From contig DASUHA010000166.1 in assembly GCA_036273735.1 (NCBI GenBank), positions 1-53,699 on the forward strand: 53,699 bases of DNA, in the 5' to 3' direction. The translations under genes were made by a program, and so were the position numbers. A model generated the notes under the pieces. It did not search any database. It had not been told where the DNA came from and worked only from the letters and a program-made list of their open reading frames with translations. How positions within the stretch are numbered: position 1 is the stretch's first letter; the number at the start of each line of letters is the position of its first letter. Positions 8,728 to 17,091 of the stretch are shown here, one piece after another. The DNA is from 13-2-20CM-66-19 sp036273735 (GTDB taxonomy: Bacteria; Pseudomonadota; Gammaproteobacteria; Steroidobacterales; Steroidobacteraceae).

Positions 8728-10467
8728 TCAAGGAGCGTTGGGCAGGAGGCCGGCTGTCACGAGGGTAGGTGCGCGGCGATAGTGGGTAGCCTGTTCCCAG
8801 GCGTAGGCCCAGGCGAGAAGATCGCCGTCCCGCCACGGTCTCCCTGAGAATTCAAGGCCGAAGGGAAGCCCATCGGGATAAAACCCTCCGGCGACCACCA
8901 CTGCCGGTACGCCGATCACATTGGCAAAGCCGGTGAGTGAATGCGGTCCTTCGCTGAGGCGGCCGTCCTGCGGCATCGTCTCATCAGGAGGTGGCATCTG
9001 AATGGCCGGGTAGACATAACCATCGAGGCGAAGCCTTTCCAGGGGCTCGAGGTACGCCCGCAGCGTTCGTTGCCGCGGCGCGAAGTAGTTTGAGTTCGCC
9101 TGCGGATCGTCTTCGATCGAGACCTGGGAAATTCTGTCATTGCCGAAATGGGTATATTCGCGTTCCGAGCCCGTCAAGGTGGCGGCGAGCGGTTGCCCGA
9201 CCCGGCGCTCATACTCGCTTATGGAACGGTATTGCGCCGGGCCAAAATCGTGGAGAAATCGATTGGTTCCTTCTCGCACGTAGGGGTAGGTGGATACCTG
9301 CGCGGCAAGACGTATGAAGCTTGCGGGGAGTACGGATTCGTCGAATAGGACCGTTGCGCCCAGGGCGCGCAGCGCCTCGACATCCTTCATGAAAGCGGCG
9401 CGTGTCTCGGGGCGCAGCGCAATGTCTGCTTCGAGGCTAAGCTTTGCGACGAGATCGGTCGGAGTCGTCGCAGGAAGCCCATGAAACGGTATGCCTTTCC
9501 CTTCGAGAATGAAGGACGGCACCGCGAACCGTTTGCCCTTCAGCGAAGCGGATTTCAGGTCCCGCACATACCGCTCCGGGTGCGCGTTGGCGTTGTAGTG
9601 CGCCGTCCCCGGATCGAGCGGGTCGGCACCCGCCATGACCGAAAGTGCGATCGCGGCATCGGTGACGTTTCGAGCTATGGGACCTGTGTTATCGAGCAGC
9701 CAATCAAGTGGGGCGATGCCCGCAATGCTGACCAGGCCCCGAGTGGGAAACACGCCGACGAGAGCACTCGTCGCTGCTGGCATGCGGATGGAGTTGGCGG
9801 TATCCGTACCGGTGCCGAGCAGCGCCATATTGCCGGTGACCGCGGTAACGGTTCCGCCCGATGAGCCACCAGGGGAGAAGCGCACGTCATAGGCGTTACC
9901 GGTGCGACCAAAGGAACTGCTGCGGGTCGTATCGCTTTCCGCAAAATCGGGCATATTGGTGTGCCCGAGAATGATCGCGCCCGCAGAGCGGAGCTTGGCA
10001 ACGATCGGGGCGTCGCGCGGCGCGATGAGCTCATGACCGGGCAGGGTGAACCCCTTCCACCCGTCGGTGGTCACCTGGCCCTCGATGCTGGTATTGGCTT
10101 TGATCACAATAGGCACGCCCCAGAGCGCGCCTCGGCTCCCCATGGGGCGCGTATCCGCATCCGCTCGGGCTGCGGCCCGTAGGGCATCCGCCTCCATGAG
10201 TGTCTCGATGGCCCGATAAATGCCGTTATATCGGTGAATCCGGTCGAGATGCCACCGCACAACGTGCGTAACCGTGTACTTTCGGGCTGCGTAGAGCAGT
10301 TGCAGCCGCGGAACGGTGATTTCGAGGAGGTCTTCGTCCAATTCCGGGCGCGATAGCGGGCGCGAAGGCGCCGGGGGGCGAAGAGAAGCCAGCGCAAGGG
10401 ACGAGGAAGACGCCACGACTGCGCCACCCAGGCCAGTCATGAAGATTCGGCGATCAATGGAAGTCAC
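8728..10467 (-). CDS. Tat-exported amidase (amidase signature family)
   Basis: A 579-residue amide hydrolase of the amidase-signature family. The proposed Ser-cisSer-Lys triad is Lys123 (in VPIVIKAN), Ser202 in the GGSSGG motif and Ser226 in TDTANSIRMPA. The 24-residue spacing between the two serines is that of the family. In the last motif AN replaces the usual GG. The N terminus reads SIDRRIFMTG followed by a hydrophobic run, a twin-arginine signal, so the enzyme is probably periplasmic. I chose the GTG at 10467 because GAGG lies six bases upstream; an internal ATG at 10440 would remove the Tat motif. The frame runs open to 10887 without family similarity. The substrate is unknown. Confidence 0.85.
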   Translation of the reverse strand: MTSIDRRIFMTGLGGAVVASSSSLALASLRPPAPSRPLSRPELDEDLLEITVPRLQLLYAARKYTVTHVVRWHLDRIHRYNGIYRAIETLMEADALRAAARADADTRPMGSRGALWGVPIVIKANTSIEGQVTTDGWKGFTLPGHELIAPRDAPIVAKLRSAGAIILGHTNMPDFAESDTTRSSSFGRTGNAYDVRFSPGGSSGGTVTAVTGNMALLGTGTDTANSIRMPAATSALVGVFPTRGLVSIAGIAPLDWLLDNTGPIARNVTDAAIALSVMAGADPLDPGTAHYNANAHPERYVRDLKSASLKGKRFAVPSFILEGKGIPFHGLPATTPTDLVAKLSLEADIALRPETRAAFMKDVEALRALGATVLFDESVLPASFIRLAAQVSTYPYVREGTNRFLHDFGPAQYRSISEYERRVGQPLAATLTGSEREYTHFGNDRISQVSIEDDPQANSNYFAPRQRTLRAYLEPLERLRLDGYVYPAIQMPPPDETMPQDGRLSEGPHSLTGFANVIGVPAVVVAGGFYPDGLPFGLEFSGRPWRDGDLLAWAYAWEQATHYRRAPTLVTAGLLPNAP

Positions 10468-10674
10468 ATGGCACCTCGACGAGGCATCGTCAATTACGAA
10501 AACGCTGGTGCAGGGCACACCCCTGTAGCTTCGCGAACTTTTCGTTCGGCTGCCATAGGAGAAAGGGCGCCAAGGCCGCATCTGGCCGGATGATGGTCGC
10601 TGCGCCTTCCAGGAGCTGATTCCCCGGCTCGACCGGGAATCTCTGGATCGTCGACTTCCCGAGCAGGCAGCGAT

Positions 10675-10704
10675 TTGACATGCAGGCAAATACTTGCCTA
10701 TACT
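10675..10704 (+). promoter_or_regulatory. Strong sigma-70 promoter of the arsR-AHSA1 operon
   Basis: A perfect TTGACA (10675-10680) and TATACT (10699-10704) are 18 bp apart. Transcription would begin near 10711, about 24 bases ahead of the ATG at 10735. Inverted repeats overlap the spacer and the start site. Confidence 0.75.
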
Positions 10705-10724
10705 AAAGGCAAGTAAACACTTGC
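10685..10724. promoter_or_regulatory. Paired inverted repeats, likely ArsR operator
   Basis: GCAA-ATAC-TTGC (10686-10697) lies in the promoter spacer, and GCAAGT-AAAC-ACTTGC (10709-10724) covers the start of the transcript. Read together they give four half-sites related to GGCAAGTA, and the inner two form a perfect 8-bp inverted repeat around the -10 box. The layout suits autorepression by the adjacent ArsR-family protein. Confidence 0.6.
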
Positions 10725-10734
10725 ATGTACGGAT

Positions 10735-11067
10735 ATGGCAAAGCACCCAGATACCGACCTGTTGTTCAAGGCTCTGGCGGATCCCAGCCGGCGCAAGCTC
10801 CTGGATTTGTTGCACGCCCACGATGGCCGCACCTTGACCGAGCTCTGCAACCACCTCGACATGACGCGTCAGGCCGTGACCCAGCACCTGGAGCTGCTGG
10901 AGGCGGCGAATCTCGTGGCTACGCTACGTCGAGGGCGCGAGAAGCTGCACTTCCTCAATCCGGTGCCGCTACAGGAGATCTACGAGCGGTGGATCGCCAA
11001 GTTCGAGAAGCCGCGCCTCAAAGCGCTGTCGGAACTGAAAGAACGGCTGGAAAAGACCGATAGCTAA
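10735..11067 (+). CDS. ArsR-family (winged-helix) transcriptional regulator
   Basis: A 110-residue ArsR/SmtB-type repressor. It starts LFKALADPSRRKLLDLLH and continues with TLTELCNHLDMTRQAVTQHLELLEAANLV, the canonical winged helix-turn-helix. No cysteine-rich metal site is visible (one Cys only), so metal sensing is unlikely. This subclass usually pairs with AHSA1/SRPBCC proteins. Two such genes follow at 39 bp and beyond. A strong promoter with inverted repeats lies immediately upstream, which implies autoregulation. Confidence 0.88.
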   Translation: MAKHPDTDLLFKALADPSRRKLLDLLHAHDGRTLTELCNHLDMTRQAVTQHLELLEAANLVATLRRGREKLHFLNPVPLQEIYERWIAKFEKPRLKALSELKERLEKTDS

Positions 11068-11106
11068 AGCCATCAACAAAGCAACCTTGCCGCCTTGGAG
11101 GACTTC

Positions 11107-11562
11107 ATGGCCAGATCGACCTGTGTTTATGTCACTTATATCCGCACCACTCCGGAGAAACTCTGGTCGGCGTTGACCGACCCGAAATTCACCGAGCAGT
11201 ACTGGTTTGGAATGCGCAGCGAAAGCCCGTGGAAAGCCGGCTCGCCGTGGAAGCTCGTCACCGCGGCTGGCGAAGTGCTCGACTCCGGCGAGATCGTGGA
11301 ATCCGATCCGCCCCGGCGCCTGGTAATCCGCTGGCAAAACCAATGGAACCCCGAGCTCAAGGCGGAAGGCGTCTCTCTCTGCACGATGGAGCTGGAGCCC
11401 CACGGGACAGCCGTCAAGCTCACCGTCACCCACTCCATCGAGCGCGACGGCTCGAAGTTCATCGTGTCGGTATCCGGGGGCTGGCCCAAGGTCATTTCCA
11501 ACCTCAAGTCCCTGTTGGAGACCGGCTCCGTCGTCCTGCAGGACTACGAGAGAAAGCACTGA
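11107..11562 (+). CDS. SRPBCC/AHSA1-domain protein, copy 1
   Basis: A 151-residue protein of the START/AHSA1 fold (helix-grip ligand-binding fold). It contains TPEKLWSALTDPKFTEQYWFG near the N terminus and VKLTVTHSIE and WPKVISNLKSLLE near the C terminus, the usual AHSA1 landmarks. The ATG at 11107 has GGAGG five bases upstream, so the TTG at 11095 is not needed. It is the second gene of the arsR operon. The next gene is a clear paralogue, so a tandem duplication created the pair. The ligand or substrate is unknown. Confidence 0.85.
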   Translation: MARSTCVYVTYIRTTPEKLWSALTDPKFTEQYWFGMRSESPWKAGSPWKLVTAAGEVLDSGEIVESDPPRRLVIRWQNQWNPELKAEGVSLCTMELEPHGTAVKLTVTHSIERDGSKFIVSVSGGWPKVISNLKSLLETGSVVLQDYERKH

Positions 11563-11612
11563 TTGCCGGCAGAATCCTAGTGAGCGCGCAATACAGCAAC
11601 CCGAGAAAACCA

Positions 11613-12056
11613 ATGGCCAGATCGACTTTTGATTACGTTACCTACATTCGCGTCACGCCGGAGAGGCTCTGGCAAGCTCTGACGGACGCGAGCATCACGC
11701 AGCAGTACTGGTTCGGCATGCGCTCCGAGAGTCGGTGGGCTGTCGGATCCTCGTGGCAGCTCTCATTCCCCGACGGTCGCGCCTGCGATACCGGCGAAAT
11801 CGTCGAGGCCGAACCCCTTCGGCGGCTGGCGATTCGCTGGCAGAACGTGGTCAATCCCGAATTCGAGGCCGAAGGGGCGGGGCAGTGCACGATGGAGCTC
11901 GAAACGAGCGGTCCGGCGGTGAAGCTGACCCTGACCCATTCGGTCGATTGCGAGCGCTCGAAATACATCGCGGCGGCCTCCGGTGTGTGGCCGAAGGTTC
12001 TGGCGAATCTCAAATCCTTGCTGGAGTCCGGCTCGGTCGTCCTGGAGAGCTATTAG
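11613..12056 (+). CDS. SRPBCC/AHSA1-domain protein, copy 2
   Basis: A 147-residue paralogue of the preceding gene. Both begin MARST, share VTYIR, QYWFGMRSES and WPKVxxNLKSLLExGSVVL, and differ mostly in the middle. It starts at the ATG at 11613, 50 bp after the first copy's stop, with only a weak GAGA ribosome site. It is presumably cotranscribed with the ArsR regulator. It ends convergent with the DUF2783 gene, 22 bp away. Like copy 1 it may bind a small hydrophobic ligand, which is family knowledge and not shown here. Confidence 0.83.
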   Translation: MARSTFDYVTYIRVTPERLWQALTDASITQQYWFGMRSESRWAVGSSWQLSFPDGRACDTGEIVEAEPLRRLAIRWQNVVNPEFEAEGAGQCTMELETSGPAVKLTLTHSVDCERSKYIAAASGVWPKVLANLKSLLESGSVVLESY

Positions 12057-12078
12057 CACGCCTGAGGCCAGGAGACTG

Positions 12079-12309
12079 TCAGGGTCGCCCTCGCACCGGA
12101 TCGGAGGTAACGGGGGGTTGGTCCGAAGTCCCCGACGTGTCGCATCCGTGCGCGGCGGCGAGCAGTGCTCGAATGCGGGGCGGATCGTCGATCGCGCCCA
12201 TGGCAAGGAGAGCAAACCGTGCCAGGAGCAGGTGCGCACGCGCTTCTCCGACTCGGGTCAGGGAGCGGCACAGCTCGCCGTAGAGGGTGTCGAGTTCGTC
12301 GTCAGTCAT
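12079..12309 (-). CDS. DUF2783-family small protein
   Basis: A 76-residue protein starting MTDDELDTLYGELCRSL, followed by TRVGEARAHLLLARFALL. This matches the DUF2783 family, short proteins usually encoded directly after a phenolic FAD monooxygenase. It starts 4 bp after the monooxygenase stop, so the two are translated from one message. The frame is open upstream to 12450, but that part lies inside the monooxygenase. A role as a partner of the monooxygenase is inferred from conserved pairing only. Confidence 0.72.
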   Translation of the reverse strand: MTDDELDTLYGELCRSLTRVGEARAHLLLARFALLAMGAIDDPPRIRALLAAAHGCDTSGTSDQPPVTSDPVRGRP

Positions 12310-12313
12310 GAGC

Positions 12314-14035
12314 TCACGGATCCTCTTTCGGAGGCGCGCCGAGTACTCGTTGCAATGCAAGGTGCACGGCCTGCGCGGCCGGGTGGTGCCAACGAGCCAG
12401 AACGTGACCGTCGGGCCTGAAGAGATAGACGGTTCCGGGCGCAGCGCCATAGAGTGAAGTCAGCCGCGCAGTGTGGTCCCAGCCACGGGCGGACACACGC
12501 GCCGACGGCTGGCGCGTCGCGACACCCACGGCCCGTAGTGGCACGGCGGCCTTGATCGAGTCCGCCAGCACCGACAGCTCCGCCGGAGCGTAGCCGCTCT
12601 CGGTGAAGCACACCGCGGTAAAGGCTGGTCCCAGGAGCTCGGTGAAATGACCGGGGCGCGGCGCCTCCTTATCGCAAAGCGTGACGGGACACTCGATTGC
12701 GACGGCGCCTGGCGCCGGACCTGCGCTCCAGGTCGCCGAATCGCCCAGGCTGAGAGGCGAATCGGCATAACGCGCCGGCTCTGTCTGACGCGGATTGATG
12801 AGCGGCCGCAGGAAGGATTGCTGGGCAGCCAGGCCCAGCACGGCGGTGCGCATGAGCTCGAACCCGAACGACGGCGGCGACATGAACTCCGTGCTCTTCA
12901 TGCCCTGGCGCAGGTTCTCGCGTGCGGCCTGCACGCGCTCGGTGGAATAGCTATCGAGCAATCCTTCGCGGGCGGCACCGCGAACGGTGAGCGCCAGCTT
13001 CCAGGCCAGGTTGTCGGCATCCTCGAATGCGGAATTTGCGCCGCGCACCCCGAAGATCGGTAACAGATGCGCGGCATCGCCCGCGAGGAGCAGCCTCCCG
13101 GCGCGGTAGGTCTCGAGTGTGAGCGCATTGGCGCGATACAAGCTGATCCATATCGGAGACCAGTCCTCGCTCTCGCCGATCATGCGGAGGTGGCTTGCGA
13201 CGCGCGGAATCACGTTCTCGGGTAGGGCGGCTGTCTCCGAGTTCTCGTCATCCCGCAGCTGGTAGTCGATTCGCCAGACATCGTCGGGCTGGCGATGCAT
13301 CAGGATGGTCGAGCCGGGGTTGGAGGGAGGATCGAACCAGGCCAGGCGTTCGGTCTGACGAGTGCTCCTGAGCGCAAGGTCCACGATGACATAGCGGCCT
13401 TCGTAGCTCGTGCCGCGCAGCCGCAACCCCGCCGCTTCGCGTACCGAGCTGCGTGCCCCGTCGCAACCGACCGCCCACTCCGCATCGAGCTCATAGCCTC
13501 CGACCGGAGTCTCGATCGACAGGCGCACGCCACTCTGAGATGCGTGAATGCCGCTGACGCGGCTCTGCCAGCGTACCTCCACGAGACCCGAGCTCTCGGC
13601 GGCCTCGAGGAGGAAGTCCTCGATGTAGTATTGCTGGATGTTGATCATTGGCGGCAGCCGCTGATTCTCGTCGTGCGGCATCGAGAAGTGCAGTACCTCC
13701 TCACCCCGATAGAAGCTGCGGCCGCCAACCCACGGTAGACCGGTCGCGAGAAACTTCCTGGCGGCCCCATATCGTGTCAGGATCTCCAGCGACCGGCGCG
13801 ATAAGCAGATCGCCCGGCTGCCCACGCACACCGTGTCGTCGGCTTCAACGACCACTGACGGCACGCCGTGGCCTGCCAGTGCCAGAGCCGTCGCGAGGCC
13901 GACGATGCCGCCTCCGACAACCACCACCGCGTGGCGTCGATCCTCGATGCCCGAGCGCAGCGCCGGCAGGCGGGCCGCGAAGCGGCGCGCGACATACGGA
14001 TACCGCGCGAAGGGCCGGGTTGACCGCTCGATCAT
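12314..14035 (-). CDS. FAD-dependent aromatic monooxygenase (MhpA/PheA-like)
   Basis: A 573-residue flavoprotein hydroxylase of the p-hydroxybenzoate hydroxylase superfamily. The FAD-binding GGGIVG motif is at residues 41-46, the DG motif CDGARSSVR at 191-199 and the GD motif LLLAGDAAHLLP near 319-320. A C-terminal thioredoxin-like extension of about 150 residues is typical of the 3-(3-hydroxyphenyl)propionate or phenol hydroxylase type. It would add one oxygen atom to an aromatic ring using NAD(P)H. A DUF2783 gene follows at once. A PPOX-family protein lies 75 bp upstream on the same strand. No ring-cleavage gene is adjacent, so the substrate is open. Confidence 0.85.
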   Translation of the reverse strand: MIERSTRPFARYPYVARRFAARLPALRSGIEDRRHAVVVVGGGIVGLATALALAGHGVPSVVVEADDTVCVGSRAICLSRRSLEILTRYGAARKFLATGLPWVGGRSFYRGEEVLHFSMPHDENQRLPPMINIQQYYIEDFLLEAAESSGLVEVRWQSRVSGIHASQSGVRLSIETPVGGYELDAEWAVGCDGARSSVREAAGLRLRGTSYEGRYVIVDLALRSTRQTERLAWFDPPSNPGSTILMHRQPDDVWRIDYQLRDDENSETAALPENVIPRVASHLRMIGESEDWSPIWISLYRANALTLETYRAGRLLLAGDAAHLLPIFGVRGANSAFEDADNLAWKLALTVRGAAREGLLDSYSTERVQAARENLRQGMKSTEFMSPPSFGFELMRTAVLGLAAQQSFLRPLINPRQTEPARYADSPLSLGDSATWSAGPAPGAVAIECPVTLCDKEAPRPGHFTELLGPAFTAVCFTESGYAPAELSVLADSIKAAVPLRAVGVATRQPSARVSARGWDHTARLTSLYGAAPGTVYLFRPDGHVLARWHHPAAQAVHLALQRVLGAPPKEDP

Positions 14036-14110
14036 GTCAGCGGGTGTTCATCTCGGCTCACGAATTTCAGGTTTGCAGCGCGATGACATCGCCCCGTATG
14101 GCGATGCTAT

Positions 14111-14776
14111 TCAATCGATCGTTGAGCCGGGATCCGGTGAGTCCTCGCCTCGATACGCATCGACCGGGATCGTACCGCCGGCACGCGCCACCCTGCGCTT
14201 GTCATCGTCCGAGAGCGTCTCGGCGAGAATGTCTATGCGCTTCCATTGAGGAAACGGCTGCTTTCCGGATTCGGTCGGAACGTGGGGCGACAGAGTCCGG
14301 CCGGTCGCTTTGTGAATGTATCTTCCACAATTGACGAATACCTGCTCCGCAGCGACCGAGATCAGGTATCGAGCGCCGGGGTACTCTCGAAGCAAGGCGC
14401 CGGATTCCACGATTCCGGCTCTGCCCTGGACCCGCAACCGGCGCGGCGACTCGAAGTCGATGAACAGCATTCCGACATTTGTCGAGCTTGCGATGTTCCC
14501 CATGGAGAGGAACATGCCATTGCCGTCATAGACAGGGAATACCAACTCGCCTGGGCCCGTGATGCGAACAAAGCCGGGTGCGCCGCCTTTGTATGACACG
14601 GTGGGCCTGCCCTTGTGATCGACGGTGGCCAGAAAGAGCATCGAGGCTGCTTCGATGAATGTCCGGTCGCCGGCATCGAATTCACTGTGCGCCAAGGACT
14701 CGAGCCGGTCGGCCAGATTGCGAGTCCCCTTCCCATCCTGAAAACGACGATGCGCTTCACTGTAGAGCTCGCTCAT
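14111..14776 (-). CDS. Pyridoxamine 5'-phosphate oxidase-family (flavin-binding) protein
   Basis: A 221-residue protein with a split-barrel FMN-binding fold. Typical segments are ASMLFLATVDHKGRPTVSYKG, VFPVYDGNGMFLSMGNI and VGMLFIDFESPRRLRVQGRA. It resembles the general PPOX family and not PdxH itself. GAGGAG lies six bases upstream of the ATG at 14776. It is upstream of, and on the same strand as, the FAD monooxygenase with a 75-bp gap, so it could be cotranscribed with that gene. Its exact reaction is unknown. Confidence 0.85.
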   Translation of the reverse strand: MSELYSEAHRRFQDGKGTRNLADRLESLAHSEFDAGDRTFIEAASMLFLATVDHKGRPTVSYKGGAPGFVRITGPGELVFPVYDGNGMFLSMGNIASSTNVGMLFIDFESPRRLRVQGRAGIVESGALLREYPGARYLISVAAEQVFVNCGRYIHKATGRTLSPHVPTESGKQPFPQWKRIDILAETLSDDDKRRVARAGGTIPVDAYRGEDSPDPGSTID

Positions 14777-14891
14777 GATCGTCTCCTCAGCGCCGGGCCC
14801 GCGGACATGTGCGGGCCGATGGCAATCTTAACTCGCCTGCGGGCCCATCGCCTCCTATACTCGATGCAACCGTCGGCAGGCTGGCCGGGCA

Positions 14892-16160
14892 ATGCATTTG
14901 TGGCTCCGTGTGCGGTGCACTCTGATCAGCTTCGCGCTGGCTGCGGGGCTGGCTCTTGCCGTGGCTGATGGCGCGAGGACGGCGGGGCAAGGGCTGCTCG
15001 GGGTGGCGCTCGTCGTCGACTCGTCCTCGCGGTGGCAAGGCGCGCTCATCGGGCGCGTGGCGCCGGCGACCGCCGCAGCGCGCGCCGGCCTGCAGGCGCG
15101 GGATCTGATCGTCCAGGCCGACTCGCAGCCGATCCGTTCGGCCGCGGACCTGACTGCGTATGTGGGGACCCATCGCCCTGGCGATCGCATTGCGCTCACC
15201 GTGATGCGATGGGACGGGTCATCGCTCGCGCGCATCGAGGTCACCGCAACGCTCGGTCCGTCGCCCGACCAAAGCAATCCGCGTCCCGCCGGTGCGGCCC
15301 AAGCGAGCGCGACCCTGCGCCCGCGCCCTTCAGCGGTCCCGGCACTAGAGTTGAGCCAGGTGTCCTGGACCACTTTCACCGACCCGTACGAAAACGCATT
15401 CACCATCGACGTGCCGCGCGGCTGGAAGGTTGCCGGGGGCGTCTACCGCAAGATCCCGCTGTGGGGCAGCCTGGTCCTGCGCGTCCTCTCGCCCGACCGA
15501 CGAACGCTGATCGCAGTCGGTGACCCGGACAGTGTTCCGTATGTCGCACCGGTCGCTGCGCAGGATTTCGTCCGCCGCTTCACCGAGAGGGCGATCGGCC
15601 CGGCGTGTACGGGTCTGAAGATCGTCGAGGTCCACGAGCTGCAGGACGTCGAACAGTATGCGATGTCGCACGCGCTCGGGACATACAACCAGTGGAGCGC
15701 CGCTCAGGCGTCCTTCGTCTGCAGTGGCGAGCGACAGGCTGGCATGGCCGGAGAAGCGATTGCCGTGATGCAGTATATGGCGACGCTGCGCAGCGGACAT
15801 GCGCAGGTACTCGCGGCGTTCGTGACGACGAGCGGGCAGGAGGAAGCCGCCGACCGACTGTTGAATCATATGATCCAAAGCTTGCGCCAGAACCCGGCGT
15901 GGTCGGCACGGCAGCAGCATACGGCAGAGGGCGTCCGCCAGGCTGCGATGGCCCGGTGGCGGGGTGAGCAGCGACAGTTCGGGCAGATGGACGATGCGAT
16001 CACCAACACCGGGCATTTCGCCGCTCCGGATGGGAGACTTTACGACCTCGACGCCAGACCCCGCTATCAGTGGCGCACCCCTGACGGCCGAACTGTCGGC
16101 ACCGACACGCTGACGCCGCCCTCTCCCGACGCGCAGCTCCTCCAGCGACAGCCGGAATAG
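14892..16160 (+). CDS. Exported PDZ-domain protein
   Basis: A 422-residue protein with an N-terminal signal or anchor segment (LISFALAAGLALAVADGA). A PDZ domain follows at about residues 35-100 (GVALVVDSS, RVAPATAAARAGLQARDLIVQADSQPI, HRPGDRIALTVMR), the type found in HtrA-like proteases, but there is no trypsin-like domain with it. The remainder contains a region rich in aromatic residues and ends in a soluble tail (RWRGEQRQFGQMDDAITNTGHF). It is probably a periplasmic or membrane-attached binding protein. It converges on a phosphatase-like lipoprotein with a 4-bp gap. Confidence 0.75.
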   Translation: MHLWLRVRCTLISFALAAGLALAVADGARTAGQGLLGVALVVDSSSRWQGALIGRVAPATAAARAGLQARDLIVQADSQPIRSAADLTAYVGTHRPGDRIALTVMRWDGSSLARIEVTATLGPSPDQSNPRPAGAAQASATLRPRPSAVPALELSQVSWTTFTDPYENAFTIDVPRGWKVAGGVYRKIPLWGSLVLRVLSPDRRTLIAVGDPDSVPYVAPVAAQDFVRRFTERAIGPACTGLKIVEVHELQDVEQYAMSHALGTYNQWSAAQASFVCSGERQAGMAGEAIAVMQYMATLRSGHAQVLAAFVTTSGQEEAADRLLNHMIQSLRQNPAWSARQQHTAEGVRQAAMARWRGEQRQFGQMDDAITNTGHFAAPDGRLYDLDARPRYQWRTPDGRTVGTDTLTPPSPDAQLLQRQPE

Positions 16161-16164
16161 GCAA

Positions 16165-16863
16165 CTACCTCGATCCTGCTCCTGCCGTCGCCGCTCCCGT
16201 TACGCCCGCATAGCGACATCGGCCCTTTGCGCAGCGAATCTCAGCGCTGGCCCTGACTCGCGGCAACCAGTAGTCGGCCTTATGCAGGATGTAGCTCTTG
16301 CGAGCAGGCGTGAGGCTACGCAGATATCTCGTCTCTGGACGAAGCCACGGGCTGTGAAGTCCCCCCATGTCCTTGATGGCGCGCTCCGGGTCGAAGCCTT
16401 CGATCAGAATCCGATAAGCCGCTGCCAGCACCAGGGCGCGGTCGACTCCGAGATGACAATGAAGATATACCGGTTTAGGTGCCTGGCGCATGATTGCCAG
16501 AAATAGCGCTACGCGTTCATCCAGACTGGTGCGACTGAGCAGGCGCACCGCATTGAATCGCCGAATGCGAAAATAAGGGATCGAGCGGACGAGCTCAGGG
16601 GGGACTTTGGTCGCATCGAACGACGCCCGATCATCGACCTGAATGCTGACGACCGACCCGACGCCCCGCACCACCAGCCAGCGAGCTCCCTTCCTCGATG
16701 GCCGCTCTCCTTCCCACAACGTGCCCGGCGTCACGACGCATAGGTCAGGGATTGGCGAGCCGGATTTACCTCTGCAGAAGCCGGGAGGCGGTCGGATGAA
16801 AATATAGGCACAACCCGACACGAGTAACGCGAGGGCACTTACGCAGGCTGCGGTCCTGATCAC
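16165..16863 (-). CDS. Lipoprotein with a tyrosine/dual-specificity phosphatase motif
   Basis: A 232-residue lipoprotein. The lipobox is LVSGC with Cys18 as the lipid site. The CX5R signature of cysteine phosphatases is seen as HCHLGVDRA (Cys136 to Arg142), preceded by a beta-strand VYLH, as in dual-specificity phosphatases. A candidate general acid is less clear. The start is GTG (16863). It would act on a phosphorylated substrate in the periplasm. Extracytoplasmic DSP-like enzymes of this kind often prefer inositol phosphates or similar compounds, which is only a possibility here. It is divergent from the iron permease. Confidence 0.7.
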   Translation of the reverse strand: MIRTAACVSALALLVSGCAYIFIRPPPGFCRGKSGSPIPDLCVVTPGTLWEGERPSRKGARWLVVRGVGSVVSIQVDDRASFDATKVPPELVRSIPYFRIRRFNAVRLLSRTSLDERVALFLAIMRQAPKPVYLHCHLGVDRALVLAAAYRILIEGFDPERAIKDMGGLHSPWLRPETRYLRSLTPARKSYILHKADYWLPRVRASAEIRCAKGRCRYAGVTGAATAGAGSR

Positions 16864-17056
16864 TGCGAGGGCTGCATCGAGGCAACCGCGGCCTTGGCCA
16901 AGCCGATATCGAACGGCTCAATGTTATCCTTTCTTTTGCGCACGGGCCCTCAGCCTACACTCGATATCGGACAACTTTCTCTCTCGGTCCGGTCAGCCGC
17001 TCTCGCGGCGATGGGGCGGGGTGGCGGCGCTGCGACCGATCCATCGGCGATGGGCG

Positions 17057-17085
17057 GCGACATGCTTCTTGGATGCCGCTATACT
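17057..17085 (+). promoter_or_regulatory. Candidate promoter giving a very short leader before the iron permease
   Basis: GCGACA (17057-17062) and TATACT (17080-17085) are 17 bp apart. The ATG at 17092 is six bases after the -10 box, so the message would have almost no leader. Confidence 0.35.
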
Positions 17086-17091
17086 GAAAGG

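Noticed and set aside
14862..14875. TATACT box upstream of the PDZ protein
   Set aside because: No acceptable -35 at 16-18 bp; the nearest TTAACT is about 22 bp away.
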